Source of the DNA: Hyaloscypha bicolor E
Taxonomy: Eukaryota; Ascomycota; Leotiomycetes; Helotiales; Hyaloscyphaceae
Assembly: GCF_002865645.1 (NCBI RefSeq)
Contig: NW_020194589.1
Coordinates: forward strand, 1,596,812-1,660,811
Length of the DNA stretch: 64,000 bases
Direction of reading: 5' to 3'
Part shown: positions 36,549-46,844 of the stretch, in pieces
Layout: each line of letters starts with the position of its first letter
Position numbering within the stretch: the first letter of the stretch is position 1
Program-made: the position numbers and the translations under genes
The notes under the pieces: model-generated
The model's input: only the letters and a program-made list of their open reading frames with translations
What the model was told of the DNA's origin: nothing
Databases searched by the model: none

Positions 36549-37349
36549 GGTTATAACCTGGAGGCGAAAACGCGGTGGTATAGCTCGGGCGATTGATGAA
36601 TTCCTTGAGAATCTAGCTATCAACCTAGATTAAGATGAACTTTTCCGCTTTTGCAAAAACCAAGGGTTGCCGGGTCGTAAGGATTAATTTGATCCTTGGG
36701 GAATGAACGGAGGATGGAGAGAGGATGTCGTTGCCGCCTACACAATTTCGTAGCCTTACGCTCAAAATAGAGTCGAGGTTCTCTTTCAGGCAAGAGAAGA
36801 GTCTGTTACAGAGATTGCATCGATGTGTGACGCTGTGGATCCATTCTGTTGTACACACGAGAAATCAAGAAGAAGTGAAAAAACGAAAGAACGTTGCCTT
36901 GCTAACTTCTCTATATGTTGTCTGAACTCAGCCTCGCTGGGCTGATTTCTTGCTCGCTAGCAAGATTGACGCTTTGGCCACATCAACCCAGTGCATAACC
37001 GTCCACAGATTGCAGCGACAACATTCGCGATATATTCTTGCAGCTAACGCGAGTATCTGCGGTCTTACAAAACGTTTACTATAAATCCGCCTATTCTGTA
37101 TACTCGGGAATGCTTTTGATCGAATTTAGAGAGAGTCGAATTATTTTGATGGGGTCGCACGGGCCTTTGGACAGTCACGTTACTGCGTGTCTTCTGACGA
37201 ATGAGAATGCTCTAAGAGGATCACGTGCTGTGAAGTCGAGGAAGCTGCCTCCTACGGAAAGCCGTAAGGATCAGAAGACCAAGCGATTTTCGAATCTGGT
37301 TTTCGACCTTTGATATCCACCACAGGCATGCGGGATTAGTCAGCTTACC
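36549..37349. other. Upstream region of the HET-ankyrin gene; no supported gene
   Basis: Normal composition. Frames at 36625-36858 (minus) and 37038-37313 (plus) have no recognisable content. The region ends at the GC-rich inverted-repeat cluster that marks the edge of the next AT-rich block. Confidence 0.4.
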
Positions 37350-37417
37350 CCCTTACGGGGCCAGTTCCTTACGTACCGTCCCCGCCCCGTAAGGGCACCT
37401 CCCTGGCTAAGGAACTG
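37350..37417. repeat. Interleaved pair of inverted repeats
   Basis: CCCTTACGGGGC (37350-37361) pairs with GCCCCGTAAGGG (37384-37395), and CAGTTCCTTA (37362-37371) pairs with TAAGGAACTG (37408-37417). The arms alternate A-B-A'-B', so both hairpins cannot form in the simple nested way. A further AAGGAAC follows at 37421. It could be the subterminal region of an unrecognised DNA transposon; I found no matching second end in the window. Confidence 0.7.
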
Positions 37418-37438
37418 CATAAGGAACCGCACCAAAAG

Positions 37439-37830
37439 TTTACCCTAATTATTGGGGCTCAAGATTAACCCTAATTATTGGGGCTCAAGATTAACCCTAA
37501 TTATTAGGGCTCAAGATTAACCCCAATTATTTGGGATCATAATTAGCCCTAATTATTAGGGCTCAAGACTAACCCTAATTATTTGGGATTATAATTAGTC
37601 CTAATTATTAGGGCTCAAGATTAACTCCAATTATTTGGGATTATAATTAGCCCCAATTATTAGGGCTCAAGATAGCCCTAATTATTTGGGCTTATAATTG
37701 GCCCTAATTATTAGAGCTTATAATTAATCCTAATTATTAGGGCTTAAGATTAGTTCTAATTATTAGGGCTAAAAATCTATTCTAATTATTTGGGTTTATA
37801 ATTAATTCTAATTATTTAGGCTTATAATTT
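37439..37830. repeat. 26-bp tandem array with left-to-right decay
   Basis: About 15 units of 26 bp based on TTAACCCTAATTATTGGGG followed by CTCAAGA. The first copies are identical; moving right they lose GC (CCCTAATTATTAGGG, then TCCTAATTATTAGGG, then TTCTAATTATTTAGG) until they merge with AT-rich DNA. Each unit has a near-palindrome CCCTAATTATTAGGG. The CCCTAA core recalls telomere repeats, but the 26-bp period and internal position argue against a telomere. Confidence 0.85.
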
Positions 37831-38362
37831 ATTTTAATATTATATAAAAAATAAAATAATTTTTATTTTATTTTTAAAATATAATTTTTTATAATTAATT
37901 TTTTTATATAAATACTTTATTAATAAAAAACTAATATTCAAATTTAATATAAATAAAAAAATTTAAAACTAGTATTAAAATCTTATTTAATATATATACT
38001 TTTATAATTTCTTTTTATTTAATATATAATGTTTTTTCTTTAATTTAAATTAATATATATTTAATAAAAATTAATTTTAATATTTATTTTAAAATTAATT
38101 TTTTTAATAAATATAATATTTTATTTATAATTATTAATAATTATTAAAGCTTTACTTTTTTTTAAATAGCTTTAATAATAACCTTTTTAATTATTTAAAT
38201 AAAATACTTTTTTTTAAAAAAAAAGAAATAAAATAATAATTTCTTTTAATTAGCTTTTATAATTTTATATATAATAATAATAAATATTATTATTTCCTAA
38301 AAAGAAAATTAAGCTATTTATAAATTATTATTATTAATAATAAAATCCGGCTATATTATAAT
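37831..38362. other. AT-rich DNA without genes
   Basis: Almost only A and T, with no frame. Continues the decayed end of the 26-bp array and stops at the target duplication ATAAT (38358-38362) of element 4. Confidence 0.6.
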
Positions 38363-38620
38363 TATTATAGTTATTATAATATATAATACTAGTAGGAATT
38401 AGACTAAAGCTAGAGGTATCTGGTATCTAAGTAAGGTATTTATAGTTACCTAATTATTATATATAATCCCGAGCTTAAGCTAGTATATAGGCCCGTATAT
38501 AGCTTGTAATTATTTAGATCCGAGGCTTCTTTAAGATCTTCTTCTCTTTTTAGCTTTAAATTATTAAAATAGAGATAGTCTAATTATATCTTTTAGGCTC
38601 TAGATCTTATACTTATAATA
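38363..38620 (+). repeat. 5' LTR of element 4 (258 bp)
   Basis: Shares with the right copy the blocks GAATTAGACTA, AAGTAAGGTATTTATA, GAGCTTAAGCTAGTATATAG and TAGCTTTAAATTATT. The 3' half is more AT-rich than the corresponding half of the right copy, whereas the 5' half is less so. Confidence 0.9.
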
Positions 38621-41600
38621 TAATTTAAAGCTTACTTATTTCTTAATTCTATAAAAGATTTAAATAATACTTATCTAATAAGTTTTTAATAAATATAGAT
38701 ATAATATACTATAGCTACTTCTATACTAGTTAACTAATATTAGAATAAAAGAAAGCCCTAGAATAACTAGGTAAGAAAGGCCTGAACTAGCTAGATAAGC
38801 AGATAGGCTAGTAACCTTATTACTAGATAAAGATCTATAAAAAAGCAAGTTCCGGAATAACTAGGCAAGTTAGAAGAAGCTATAATATAAGATACTACTA
38901 ATATATTACTAGAAAGTAAACTAGAGCCTCTTATTAAGTTTCTTAAGAGGTTCGAATATCCCGTTAATACTTATAATAAGAGAGATACTTTCTTTTAAAG
39001 AGCTAAAGAAGAAGAGGAACCTGCCTTATTAAAGGCAAACTTCTAAGAATTACTTTAGAACTCAAAGGCTTTATATAAGAAGATTATTAAGCTAATTCTA
39101 AAGATATATAATATTCTTACTTATAGCGAGAATTATTATAATTAGTTAAGAGAAACCAAGCAAGCCCTATAAAAGAATAAAGCCATTATTAAAAAGCTTA
39201 TTATATAGCTTATAGAAATAACTAGTTCTCTTATTCTAGAAAATAGATATTTAGTTAAATTCTCTAACTCTCCTATCTTTAAAAATATAACTAAGGATAG
39301 TATTACCTTTAATAATTAGTTAGTTTAGATTAAGAATAAGCTCTATAATAACTCTAATACTTATTAGATAAAGAACCTTAAGATTATTTATATTTCCGGC
39401 TATATAAGGGGCTATATTCTTATACTAATTTCTTTTTACCTAAATCAGGATAGTTAATATATATATAAGACTATTAGAGAACTATATACTTACCTAAAGA
39501 AGCTATATAGTAACCCGAATAAGAAATATAATACTTAGTAAGCCTTTAAGAAACTATTTATAAAAAAGAACTAGATTTTTTAGGAATTTTATATTCTATT
39601 TCTGAGATATATAATAAATAAAAATATTAACTTATAGAACCTTAAAAATAACCTAAATAATAAGCTTACTTAAAAGCTTTAAAAGGCTATTTATATTATA
39701 GAGTTTATATAATATTATATTATAAATAACTAGTAAATCCGAGCTTATTATAAAAAGAAAGACTAGATATCTAAAAAAGCTAATAAAGATATAGATAAGC
39801 TAAGCTTAGGAAGCGCCCCTTATATAAAGCCTACTTTTAAGACCCTAGTAATAAATAAGCCTATTATCTTAAAGCTCGAATTCTTAGATCTCAAATATTA
39901 TAATTATAATAGATTTAGTTATATATCTAGAAACTATCTAGAGTCTAAAATAGAATATATAAAGTAAGTCTTAGTAGCTAAGCTAGTAATACTTATTATA
40001 AGTAAGCTATCTAAGAATATAGAATAAAGAAATAAGAATTTCTAAAAAGGTCTTTTTTTTAGGGCTATATTATATAGATATAATAGAAGTTAATTTAAGC
40101 TAGTTACTAGGAAATAAAGCATTTATACTTTCTTATATAATTAGTAATAATAAATTAGGTATTAAGACTTCTTCTTTTATTAATACCAGAATAAATAGAT
40201 ATACTTTTATTAATTTCAAGTTTATAAAAATAATTAAATAATTTCTAGATATTAAACTTACTTAATTAATATTGTCTTATAATATAAGAGAGTTTAATAA
40301 TAAGTAGGCTATATCTATTACTTATTATATTAAGCTTATATTCTTAATTAATAAATAGAAGGTTTTAGTATCTATACTAGTTATAGGGCTAAGTAAGTAT
40401 AATATAATTTTGAAATAATAATAGTTTATAAGTACTAGTATTCTAATTAATTATAAGAATAAAAGATTAATCTGGCTAGATAATTAGCCTAGAAAGAAAA
40501 ATTAGGATAAGATTCTAATTACTATATATAAGAACTTGGAACCTGAGAAAAGTAACTAGTACTAAGAAAATATAAATAGAAGAAATAAAGCTATAGCTAT
40601 AAATAAGTCCTAGAGACCTTAGCTTATAAAAAGGAAATCCCTTTATTCTTTTCCTAAGCCAGACTTAAAAAGCTATATATAATAAAAGAATTAAGCTTAA
40701 TATTATAGAAAAATATAAGTAGCTTTAGGGAATATAGAAGTTTCTTATAAGCTAGAAACAGGGATATTAAAGCTATATTATCTAAAGGAAAGCTATAAGA
40801 TCTAGTTAAGGCCTATAATTAATATTATAGATATCTTACTAGTTACTTTCTAAATAAACTTATAGAAAAAAAAGAACTTTTTCTTTATAATATTATTTTT
40901 CGAGATTAATAAAGAACTAGAATTATAGTAAAAGAATAAGTTTATTCCGGGCAAGCAATAGCTAGAAGAGATAGAGTTATAGTAGCTAGTAAGAGTTTTA
41001 CTAGAAAAGTTTAAGAATTTTATAGATGTTTTCTTAAAAGAAATATTAAATATCTTATTTCTATATTAGCTATATAACTATAAGATTTAGATTAATAATC
41101 CCAAAGGCCCGAAAAGCCTAGGGTATTTCCTGTTTTATTAATAGTTAACCTATAAGCTATAGGAAATTAAGTATTTCCTTAAAAAGAATCTCTAATAAGG
41201 CTTTATTAAGCTAAGTAAGTTCTCTTTTATATCCCTGATTTTCTTTATAAAAAAGGCTAATAGAGCTCTCTAATTCTGTATTAATTATTATAAGCTAAAT
41301 AACTTAATATAAAAGAATTTTTTTTTCTCCTTATTTATAAAACCCTTATATAGCTAGCTTAAGTCAAGGTTTATATAAAGCTAGATATCCGGTAAGTATT
41401 TTATTAGATCCAAATAGATCTAGAATTAGAAGAACTTATAATATTTTATATAAGATATAGGACCTATAAGTATAAAGTTCTTTAGGAAAGCCTAACTAAT
41501 AACCCTATTATATATTAGAGATATATAAATAATATTCTTTTTAATTACCTTAATATCTTTTATATAGCTTACTTAAATAATATTCTAATTTACTTAGATA

Positions 41601-44095
41601 ATTCCCTGAAATATAAAGACTATATATAAAAGGTTCTTTAGTAGCTATAGGATACTAGCTTTTAAATAAATATTAAGAAATTAGAATTTAAGATTATTTA
41701 TATAAAATACCTAGGCTTTATTATTTTTACTAGAGATATTAAAATAAATCTAGATAAAATAGTAATTATTAAGAACTAGTAATTACTAAAGATAATTAAA
41801 GAAATATAAGACTTTTTAGGCTTTTATAATTTTTATTAGTATTTTATTACGAAATAAAGCTATATAGTAAAGTCCCTAATAGCTTTAATATATAAGGGAG
41901 TTCTATTTAAATAAATAAATTAGTATTAAGAAAGTTTTATAAAGCTAAAGCAAGCTATATTTTTAGTACTAATTCTATATTATTATAACTCAAATTTCCC
42001 TATTATAATTAAAACAAATATATTAAATAAAGTTATAGCTAGTATTTTCTTATAATAAGATTCCTAAATAGAACTCTAGTATTCGATAGTATTTTTTTCT
42101 AAAACTATATAACTAGTAGAACTAAACTATAATATCTATAATAAAGAAATACTTACTATTATTCTTTTCTTAATTAAATAGTAAGTAGAACTAGAAGGCC
42201 TATAGGAGGTATCTTTTATAATTTATTTAGATTACTAAGTTCTTAAGTACTTTATAACTATAAAGAAGTTTTTAGTAAGATAAGCTTATTAGGTAAAGTA
42301 TTTTTCTTACTATTATTTTAAGCTTATATATTAGATAAATAAGTTAAATAAATAAGTAAATACCCTAAATAAAAAGTATAAGAATATAATTATCTAGAAT
42401 AAGATAATAATAGCTTACTAAACCTAAATTCTTCTCCTATAATGAAAGATTAATAATAATATTATATAAGATCTCTAGCTAGCTCTAATTAAAGCCTTTA
42501 TAAGTTTAGCTTAGAAAGAAACCTAGTATAATAGTATCTAGCTAGTAAATAAGCTATTAAGTAAGAACCGAGAATTACTAGAGCTAGAAGAATTATAGAA
42601 TAAGGCAAGAAATAAGAAAAAAGATACTTAGATATTATAAAACGGCCTCTTTTTATAATATAATAAATTATTTATATCTAATAATATAATAATACCCGAA
42701 ATACCCTTATATATTACTTTTATTTAGGAGATATATATATAGTTTCTAATAGAATATCTAGAATAAGCCAAGCTTTAATAACTTCTTTAGGTCTGCTATT
42801 ATTAGCTAGGCCAAAATATAAATATTAATTAGTATAGAAATAACTATTATACCTATTAATAATCTTATATTTCTAGAAATAAGAAGTCAGAACTCTTATA
42901 TCTATTACTAGTTCCCGATTATTTCTAGTAATATATATTAATAAATTTTAAGAAATACTTAGAAAATAGAAATAAATATAATATAATAGTAATTTTTATT
43001 AATTATCTAGATAAGTATTTTATTATAATTCCTGTCCGGAATATAGTAATAACTAAAAAATTAGTACTTCTATTTCTTATTTATATAATTTACTTAATTA
43101 GTATTCCGGAGATTATAATATCTAATTAAAGGCTCTAGTTCATATTAGATTTCTAAAGCGAGTTCTATAAGTATATTAGTATAAAGCTCAAGTTATTAAT
43201 TACTAATTATCTCTAAACTAATAGCTAAATAGAGATTATTAACTAGTACTTTAACTAATAGCTATATTCCTATATAAATTATTACTAGAATAATTAAGAC
43301 AAATAGGTAGTAATAATTAACTACTAGTAAGTAGTTCTAATTTATAAGACTATAAACTAATTCTCGTTTCTTATAAAAAAGGGCTATAAACCGCAAATAT
43401 TATTTAACTAGAAAACTTAAATATAATTAGATATTCTAAAGAAAGAGCTAAACAAATAAGAAATAAAGGCCCTAATAATATAACTCTATAAATTATAATA
43501 AAAGATATAAGAAAATATAATATAAGTATAAGAATATTATATTATTTAAGCTAATAAGTACTACTAACTAGTAAACTTAGAAATAGGAAATAAAATATAG
43601 ATTATTATTAAGTACTAGAAGAATAATTATCCAAATTATAAGCTAGCTTACTAAATAAAAGAATTATATAAAATCCTGAAATAAATAAGATATTTTTTTA
43701 GGCTTAAGCTTCTAGAATTAATAAAAATATATCTGGTATTTTATATAGAGAAGCTATATAAAGACCTAAATAACTTCTTTTCCGGATAAGCAAATCCGGA
43801 GCCTCTATTATTAGAACTATAAGATAGAAAAACAGAATATAAAGTCTAAAAGATACTAATAATAAAGCTACTTTATAGGAAGCTAAAATACCGAGTTAGT
43901 AAAAAGAATAAAACCCAGATCTAGAGTAGTATCTTGCTTCTTTATTAAATAATAGTACCCTAGCTCTTTAGAGCTTTTATAATAAGAACCCCGAATAGCT
44001 AGAACTATCCTAGAACCTCTTCTATTAGTTAGACTATATTAAGAATAATATATTACCGGAATTATATAATATAAACGGAAATTCTTTAAAGTTAT
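38621..44095 (+). pseudogene. gag-pol remnant of element 4
   Basis: Zinc-knuckle remnant YYNYNRFSYISRNY at about 39893-39940; protease remnant FINTRINRYTF at about 40170-40205. Reverse transcriptase spans about 41150-41830: KKANRAL, FCINYYKLNNL, then catalytic box YLNNILIYLDN at 41570-41605 with both Asp changed to Asn. The integrase core lies at about 42950-43270 (IPEIIISN, then SEFYKYISIKLKLL, then IEIINQYFN). I could not identify a chromodomain with confidence at about 43.8-43.95 kb, although the region KVQKILIIKLLYRKLKYRV is in the right place and has the right spacing. TAG/TAA stops throughout. Confidence 0.7.
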
Positions 44096-44100
44096 ATATA

Positions 44101-44116
44101 AAAGGCTCTGGCCTTT
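44101..44116 (+). other. Conserved short hairpin after pol, element 4
   Basis: AAAGGC-TCTG-GCCTTT, the same 6-bp stem and 4-nt loop as in element 1 (14123-14138) with one loop difference, at the same place relative to pol and followed in both by an ATATATAA-like run. Confidence 0.5.
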
Positions 44117-44194
44117 AATATATAACCTGTAACTTAGAAATTTAATAGAGACTTTTAAAGCTTAGGAATAAGCTTATTTTAAAAAGGGAAGTAA

Positions 44195-44290
44195 TATTAT
44201 AATTATTATAATATATAGTATTAGTAAGAATTAGACTAGAGCTAGAGATATCTAATATTTAAGTAAGGTATTTATAATTACTTAATTATT
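44195..44290 (+). repeat. 3' LTR of element 4, first part
   Basis: First 96 bp of the LTR, preceded by a purine tract AAAAAGGGAAG. The LTR resumes after element 3 at 46678-46839. Confidence 0.9.
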
Positions 44291-44584
44291 TATAAGGCTC
44301 CTAATATAGTAAGACATTATACAAGTAATTAAGATAAAGAAGTAAAATATAGGATAAAGTATAAAATAAAGTATAGAAATATAATTAATTTCAAGAACTA
44401 GTTCTTAGTAATAAACTAATTAATACTCATTTCTAAAGCTTGCATGCCTCTATATATAGAATCTAGTATTCTGCTAGATATATAAAAGTACTAGTCCCAA
44501 TTAGGGAATGCAATCCCATATAAGTACTAGCTTAATTAGGCTACTAAATCTAGCTAAATACTTGCTATTAATATATATATTATA
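44291..44584 (-). repeat. 3' LTR of element 3 (294 bp)
   Basis: Aligns to 46379-46672 over its full length; starts TATAAGGCTCC (right copy TATGAGGCTCC) and ends ATTATA (right copy ATTACA). Confidence 0.9.
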
Positions 44585-45379
44585 TTACCTCTTTTTCTGA
44601 ACTCTTATTCCCAAGAACCTAGGTTCTATATTCTCGTATATTCTTTATATACTCTTTATATTACAGGCTTCACGTGCTATAAGCTCTATATACTTTATGC
44701 CTTTATATTATAGTATACCTATTTGGGTTTTCAGAACTAGGAAAACCACTCTTATAAACAAAACCCAGCTTTATACTTTACTTATCCTCTATTACTACTC
44801 TACTAATTTGCTTTATATTCGTTTATATAATAGTTTTTTATACTTAGTTCTAGGGTATTTTTAGTACTTTGTATATTTATATTACGTTTGTATTACTTTT
44901 ATATCTATAGAATAGCTACTGCCTTTTTCTCTAAAACGTTATTCCCGATAATTAGCTATTATTTTATTTTTTGAGATATATTTAATAGCTCTATACTCTC
45001 AAATTAATTACTCTCAAACTACTACTCTCAGGCATTTGGCCTAGTAGCATTTCTCTCGCAGTATATAGCCTTTAAATCCTACTATCTCTCAGGTATTTGG
45101 CCAGATAGTAAGCCCTACTAGTACTACCTTTGGCTAAGGCTATACTTTATAGGTAAGAGTACTCATATATTTAGTATTTCCCTTATAGCTAGAGAATAGC
45201 ATTTAACTAGCCCTCTTGATCTACCGAGCACCTGCAGATACCAGATTACTAGCTCCAAATACATATAATATATGGGTTCCAGGCTATCGGGATATTAGCC
45301 ATTAGTATAATTAGTTATACCTAATAGCTCTATAATATCCGCAATAGCCCGTTTAAAGCTCTCCTAAAAAGATATATTA
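44585..45379. other. 3' internal region of element 3
   Basis: No coding content recognised. It contains the imperfect repeat TCTCAGGCATTTGGCC / TCTCAGGTATTTGGCC (about 45024 and 45087). RIP level falls from left to right across it. Confidence 0.5.
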
Positions 45380-46378
45380 TTAACTAGTTCTGGCACTTAT
45401 TAGTATAGTGCCCTTTCTCTTAATACTTGAAATAAATAGCTTGCGGATACTTGCTACTAGTATAGTTCCCGCTTCTATAATATCGACAGGCTCCCGCTCG
45501 CTTAGGGCTTCCTGCTCGCCCAGGGCTTTCTCCCTTGACTTGCACTTCTCTAAAGGCCCCAAATAACCAATCTGCGGTCTTAATCGAACGTGCTAGCTAG
45601 AGTAGCCCCTTTCGTATACGTGGCGGATTGCCCCTTCTCAATATCTCAGTCTATAGCTCCCGCCATAGCCCTGAAAATAACGCATCTGCTAGCCACCGTT
45701 TATTGGTATAGCCTAGTTCTCGCTTATATACCTGTAATTCAGCCGCAAAATCGTCTGTCATTTGGCCTTTCTATTAGTAAGTATTTTTGTATAATTCCAT
45801 AGCGCTCATTTGCCAATTATTAATATTATAGATTAACTTAAAAAGATATACTTTGAACTACTCCCATATAGTATGCCCTGGACCTCCGGTATCCTCCTTA
45901 AAAATGCTCTACTAGCGGTACGGCTTCGACTCAAACGCCAGAATATAATAGTCGATTTTGGATATATTATCTGGATAATAGTAGCCCTAATTAAGGCGAA
46001 ATCAATGCTCTGCCCCTGAAATAAAATCCTGCGCTTCTTGTATGTCTTTGCCATGGTATACTAGTAGCTCCCGTATTCGTGAGGGTAGGAGTAAGGCTCT
46101 CTGCTCTTGCGAACCGCTTGCGTAGCGATATCTTTACCCTCCTACAGGCTATTCCGGCTATTCCGGACGTTCCGTTAAGCCCTCTGGCTATAGTACTAGC
46201 TATTCCGGTAGCTCCATACGCTCCGTTAAGCTCTCTGGTATATTTTCTAAAGTTATTTTCGATAGAAAATCGTGAAAATCGTAGTATTTCGGGTATCTTT
46301 CGTACTCCTAACGGGCTCTTTTGATAGGCCTTAATTACTCTATAGCAAACTGCTCCCTGCAGGTTAGATCGATTAGTA
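45380..46378 (-). pseudogene. gag remnant of element 3
   Basis: Read on the minus strand from about 46378. The N-terminal part is a proline-poor linker with repeated Gly-Thr/Ile-Ala motifs (GATGIAST, GTSGIAGIA). A capsid-like segment follows: GGPGHTIWE at about 45890-45860, then NNWQMSAMELYKNTY and GQMTDDFAAELQVYKRELGY at about 45770-45700, a pattern of helix and 'sparse' aromatic residues typical of Ty3-type capsid. It ends with an acidic tail (EALSEREPVDIIE). Frames shift at least once and a few TAG stops occur, but long segments stay open. No zinc knuckle or enzymatic motif follows. Confidence 0.55.
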
Positions 46379-46672
46379 TATGAGGCTCCCAATATAGCAG
46401 GGTGCTACGCAAGTAGTTAAGGTAAAGGAGTGGAATATAGGGTAAAGTATAAAGTAAAGCGTGAAAGTATAATTAATTCCAAGAACTAGTTCTTAGTAAT
46501 AAACTAATTAATGCCCATTTCCAAAGCTTGCATGCCTCTATATATAGAATCTAGTATTCCGCTAGATATATGAAAGCACTAGTCCTAATTAGGGAGTACG
46601 ATCCCACATAAGTACTAGCCTAATTAGGCTACCAAATCTAGCTAAACGCTCGCTATTAATATATGCATTACA
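46379..46672 (-). repeat. 5' LTR of element 3 (294 bp)
   Basis: Lightly mutated copy ending GCATTACA. The internal side (46340-46378) has AACTGCTCCCTGCAGG, shared with the 5' leader of element 2. Confidence 0.9.
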
Positions 46673-46677
46673 TTATT

Positions 46678-46839
46678 ATATATAACCCCGAGCTTAAGCT
46701 AGTATATAGGCCCGTATATAGCTTGTAATTATTTAGATTCGAGGCTTCTTTAAGATCCTCTTCTCTCTTTAGCTTTAAATTATTGAAATAGAGATAATCT
46801 AACTATGCTTTCTAGGCCCTAGATCTTATACTCGTAATA
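46678..46839 (+). repeat. 3' LTR of element 4, second part
   Basis: Remaining 162 bp of the LTR after the element 3 insertion; less AT-rich than the same part of the left LTR (AACCCCGAGC here, AATCCCGAGC there; CTCGTAATA here, CTTATAATA there). Confidence 0.9.
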
Positions 46840-46844
46840 ATAAT

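Larger units (their letters stand above)
44291..46672 (-). mobile_element. Short LTR element 3 (gag-only, non-autonomous)
   Basis: Two 294-bp LTRs (44291-44584 and 46379-46672) and target duplication TTATT at 44286-44290 and 46673-46677. Total length is only 2,382 bp, with about 1.8 kb internal. The 5' LTR is the right one (minus orientation). The interior reads as a capsid-like Gag with no protease, RT or integrase, so it would need enzymes from another element. Its LTRs are related to those of element 2, which makes an element-2-like chromovirus a candidate helper (inference). The left half is strongly RIP-mutated; the right half is much less so. Confidence 0.85.
38363..46839 (+). mobile_element. 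Ty3/gypsy element 4, 3' LTR split by element 3
   Basis: LTRs of 258 bp: left 38363-38620, right 44195-44290 joined to 46678-46839 after removing element 3 and one copy of its duplication, also 258 bp. Target duplication ATAAT at 38358-38362 and 46840-46844. Ends TATTATA...GTAATA resemble those of element 1, and the hairpin after pol is shared, so the two belong to related families. Without the insertion the element is about 6.1 kb. Coding (plus strand) is heavily RIP-damaged. Confidence 0.9.

Noticed and set aside
37439..37830. Possible CRISPR-like array or telomere tract
   Set aside because: The 26-bp units are directly adjacent, with no unique spacers, the host is a fungus, and the period and sequence are not a telomere repeat although CCCTAA occurs once per unit.
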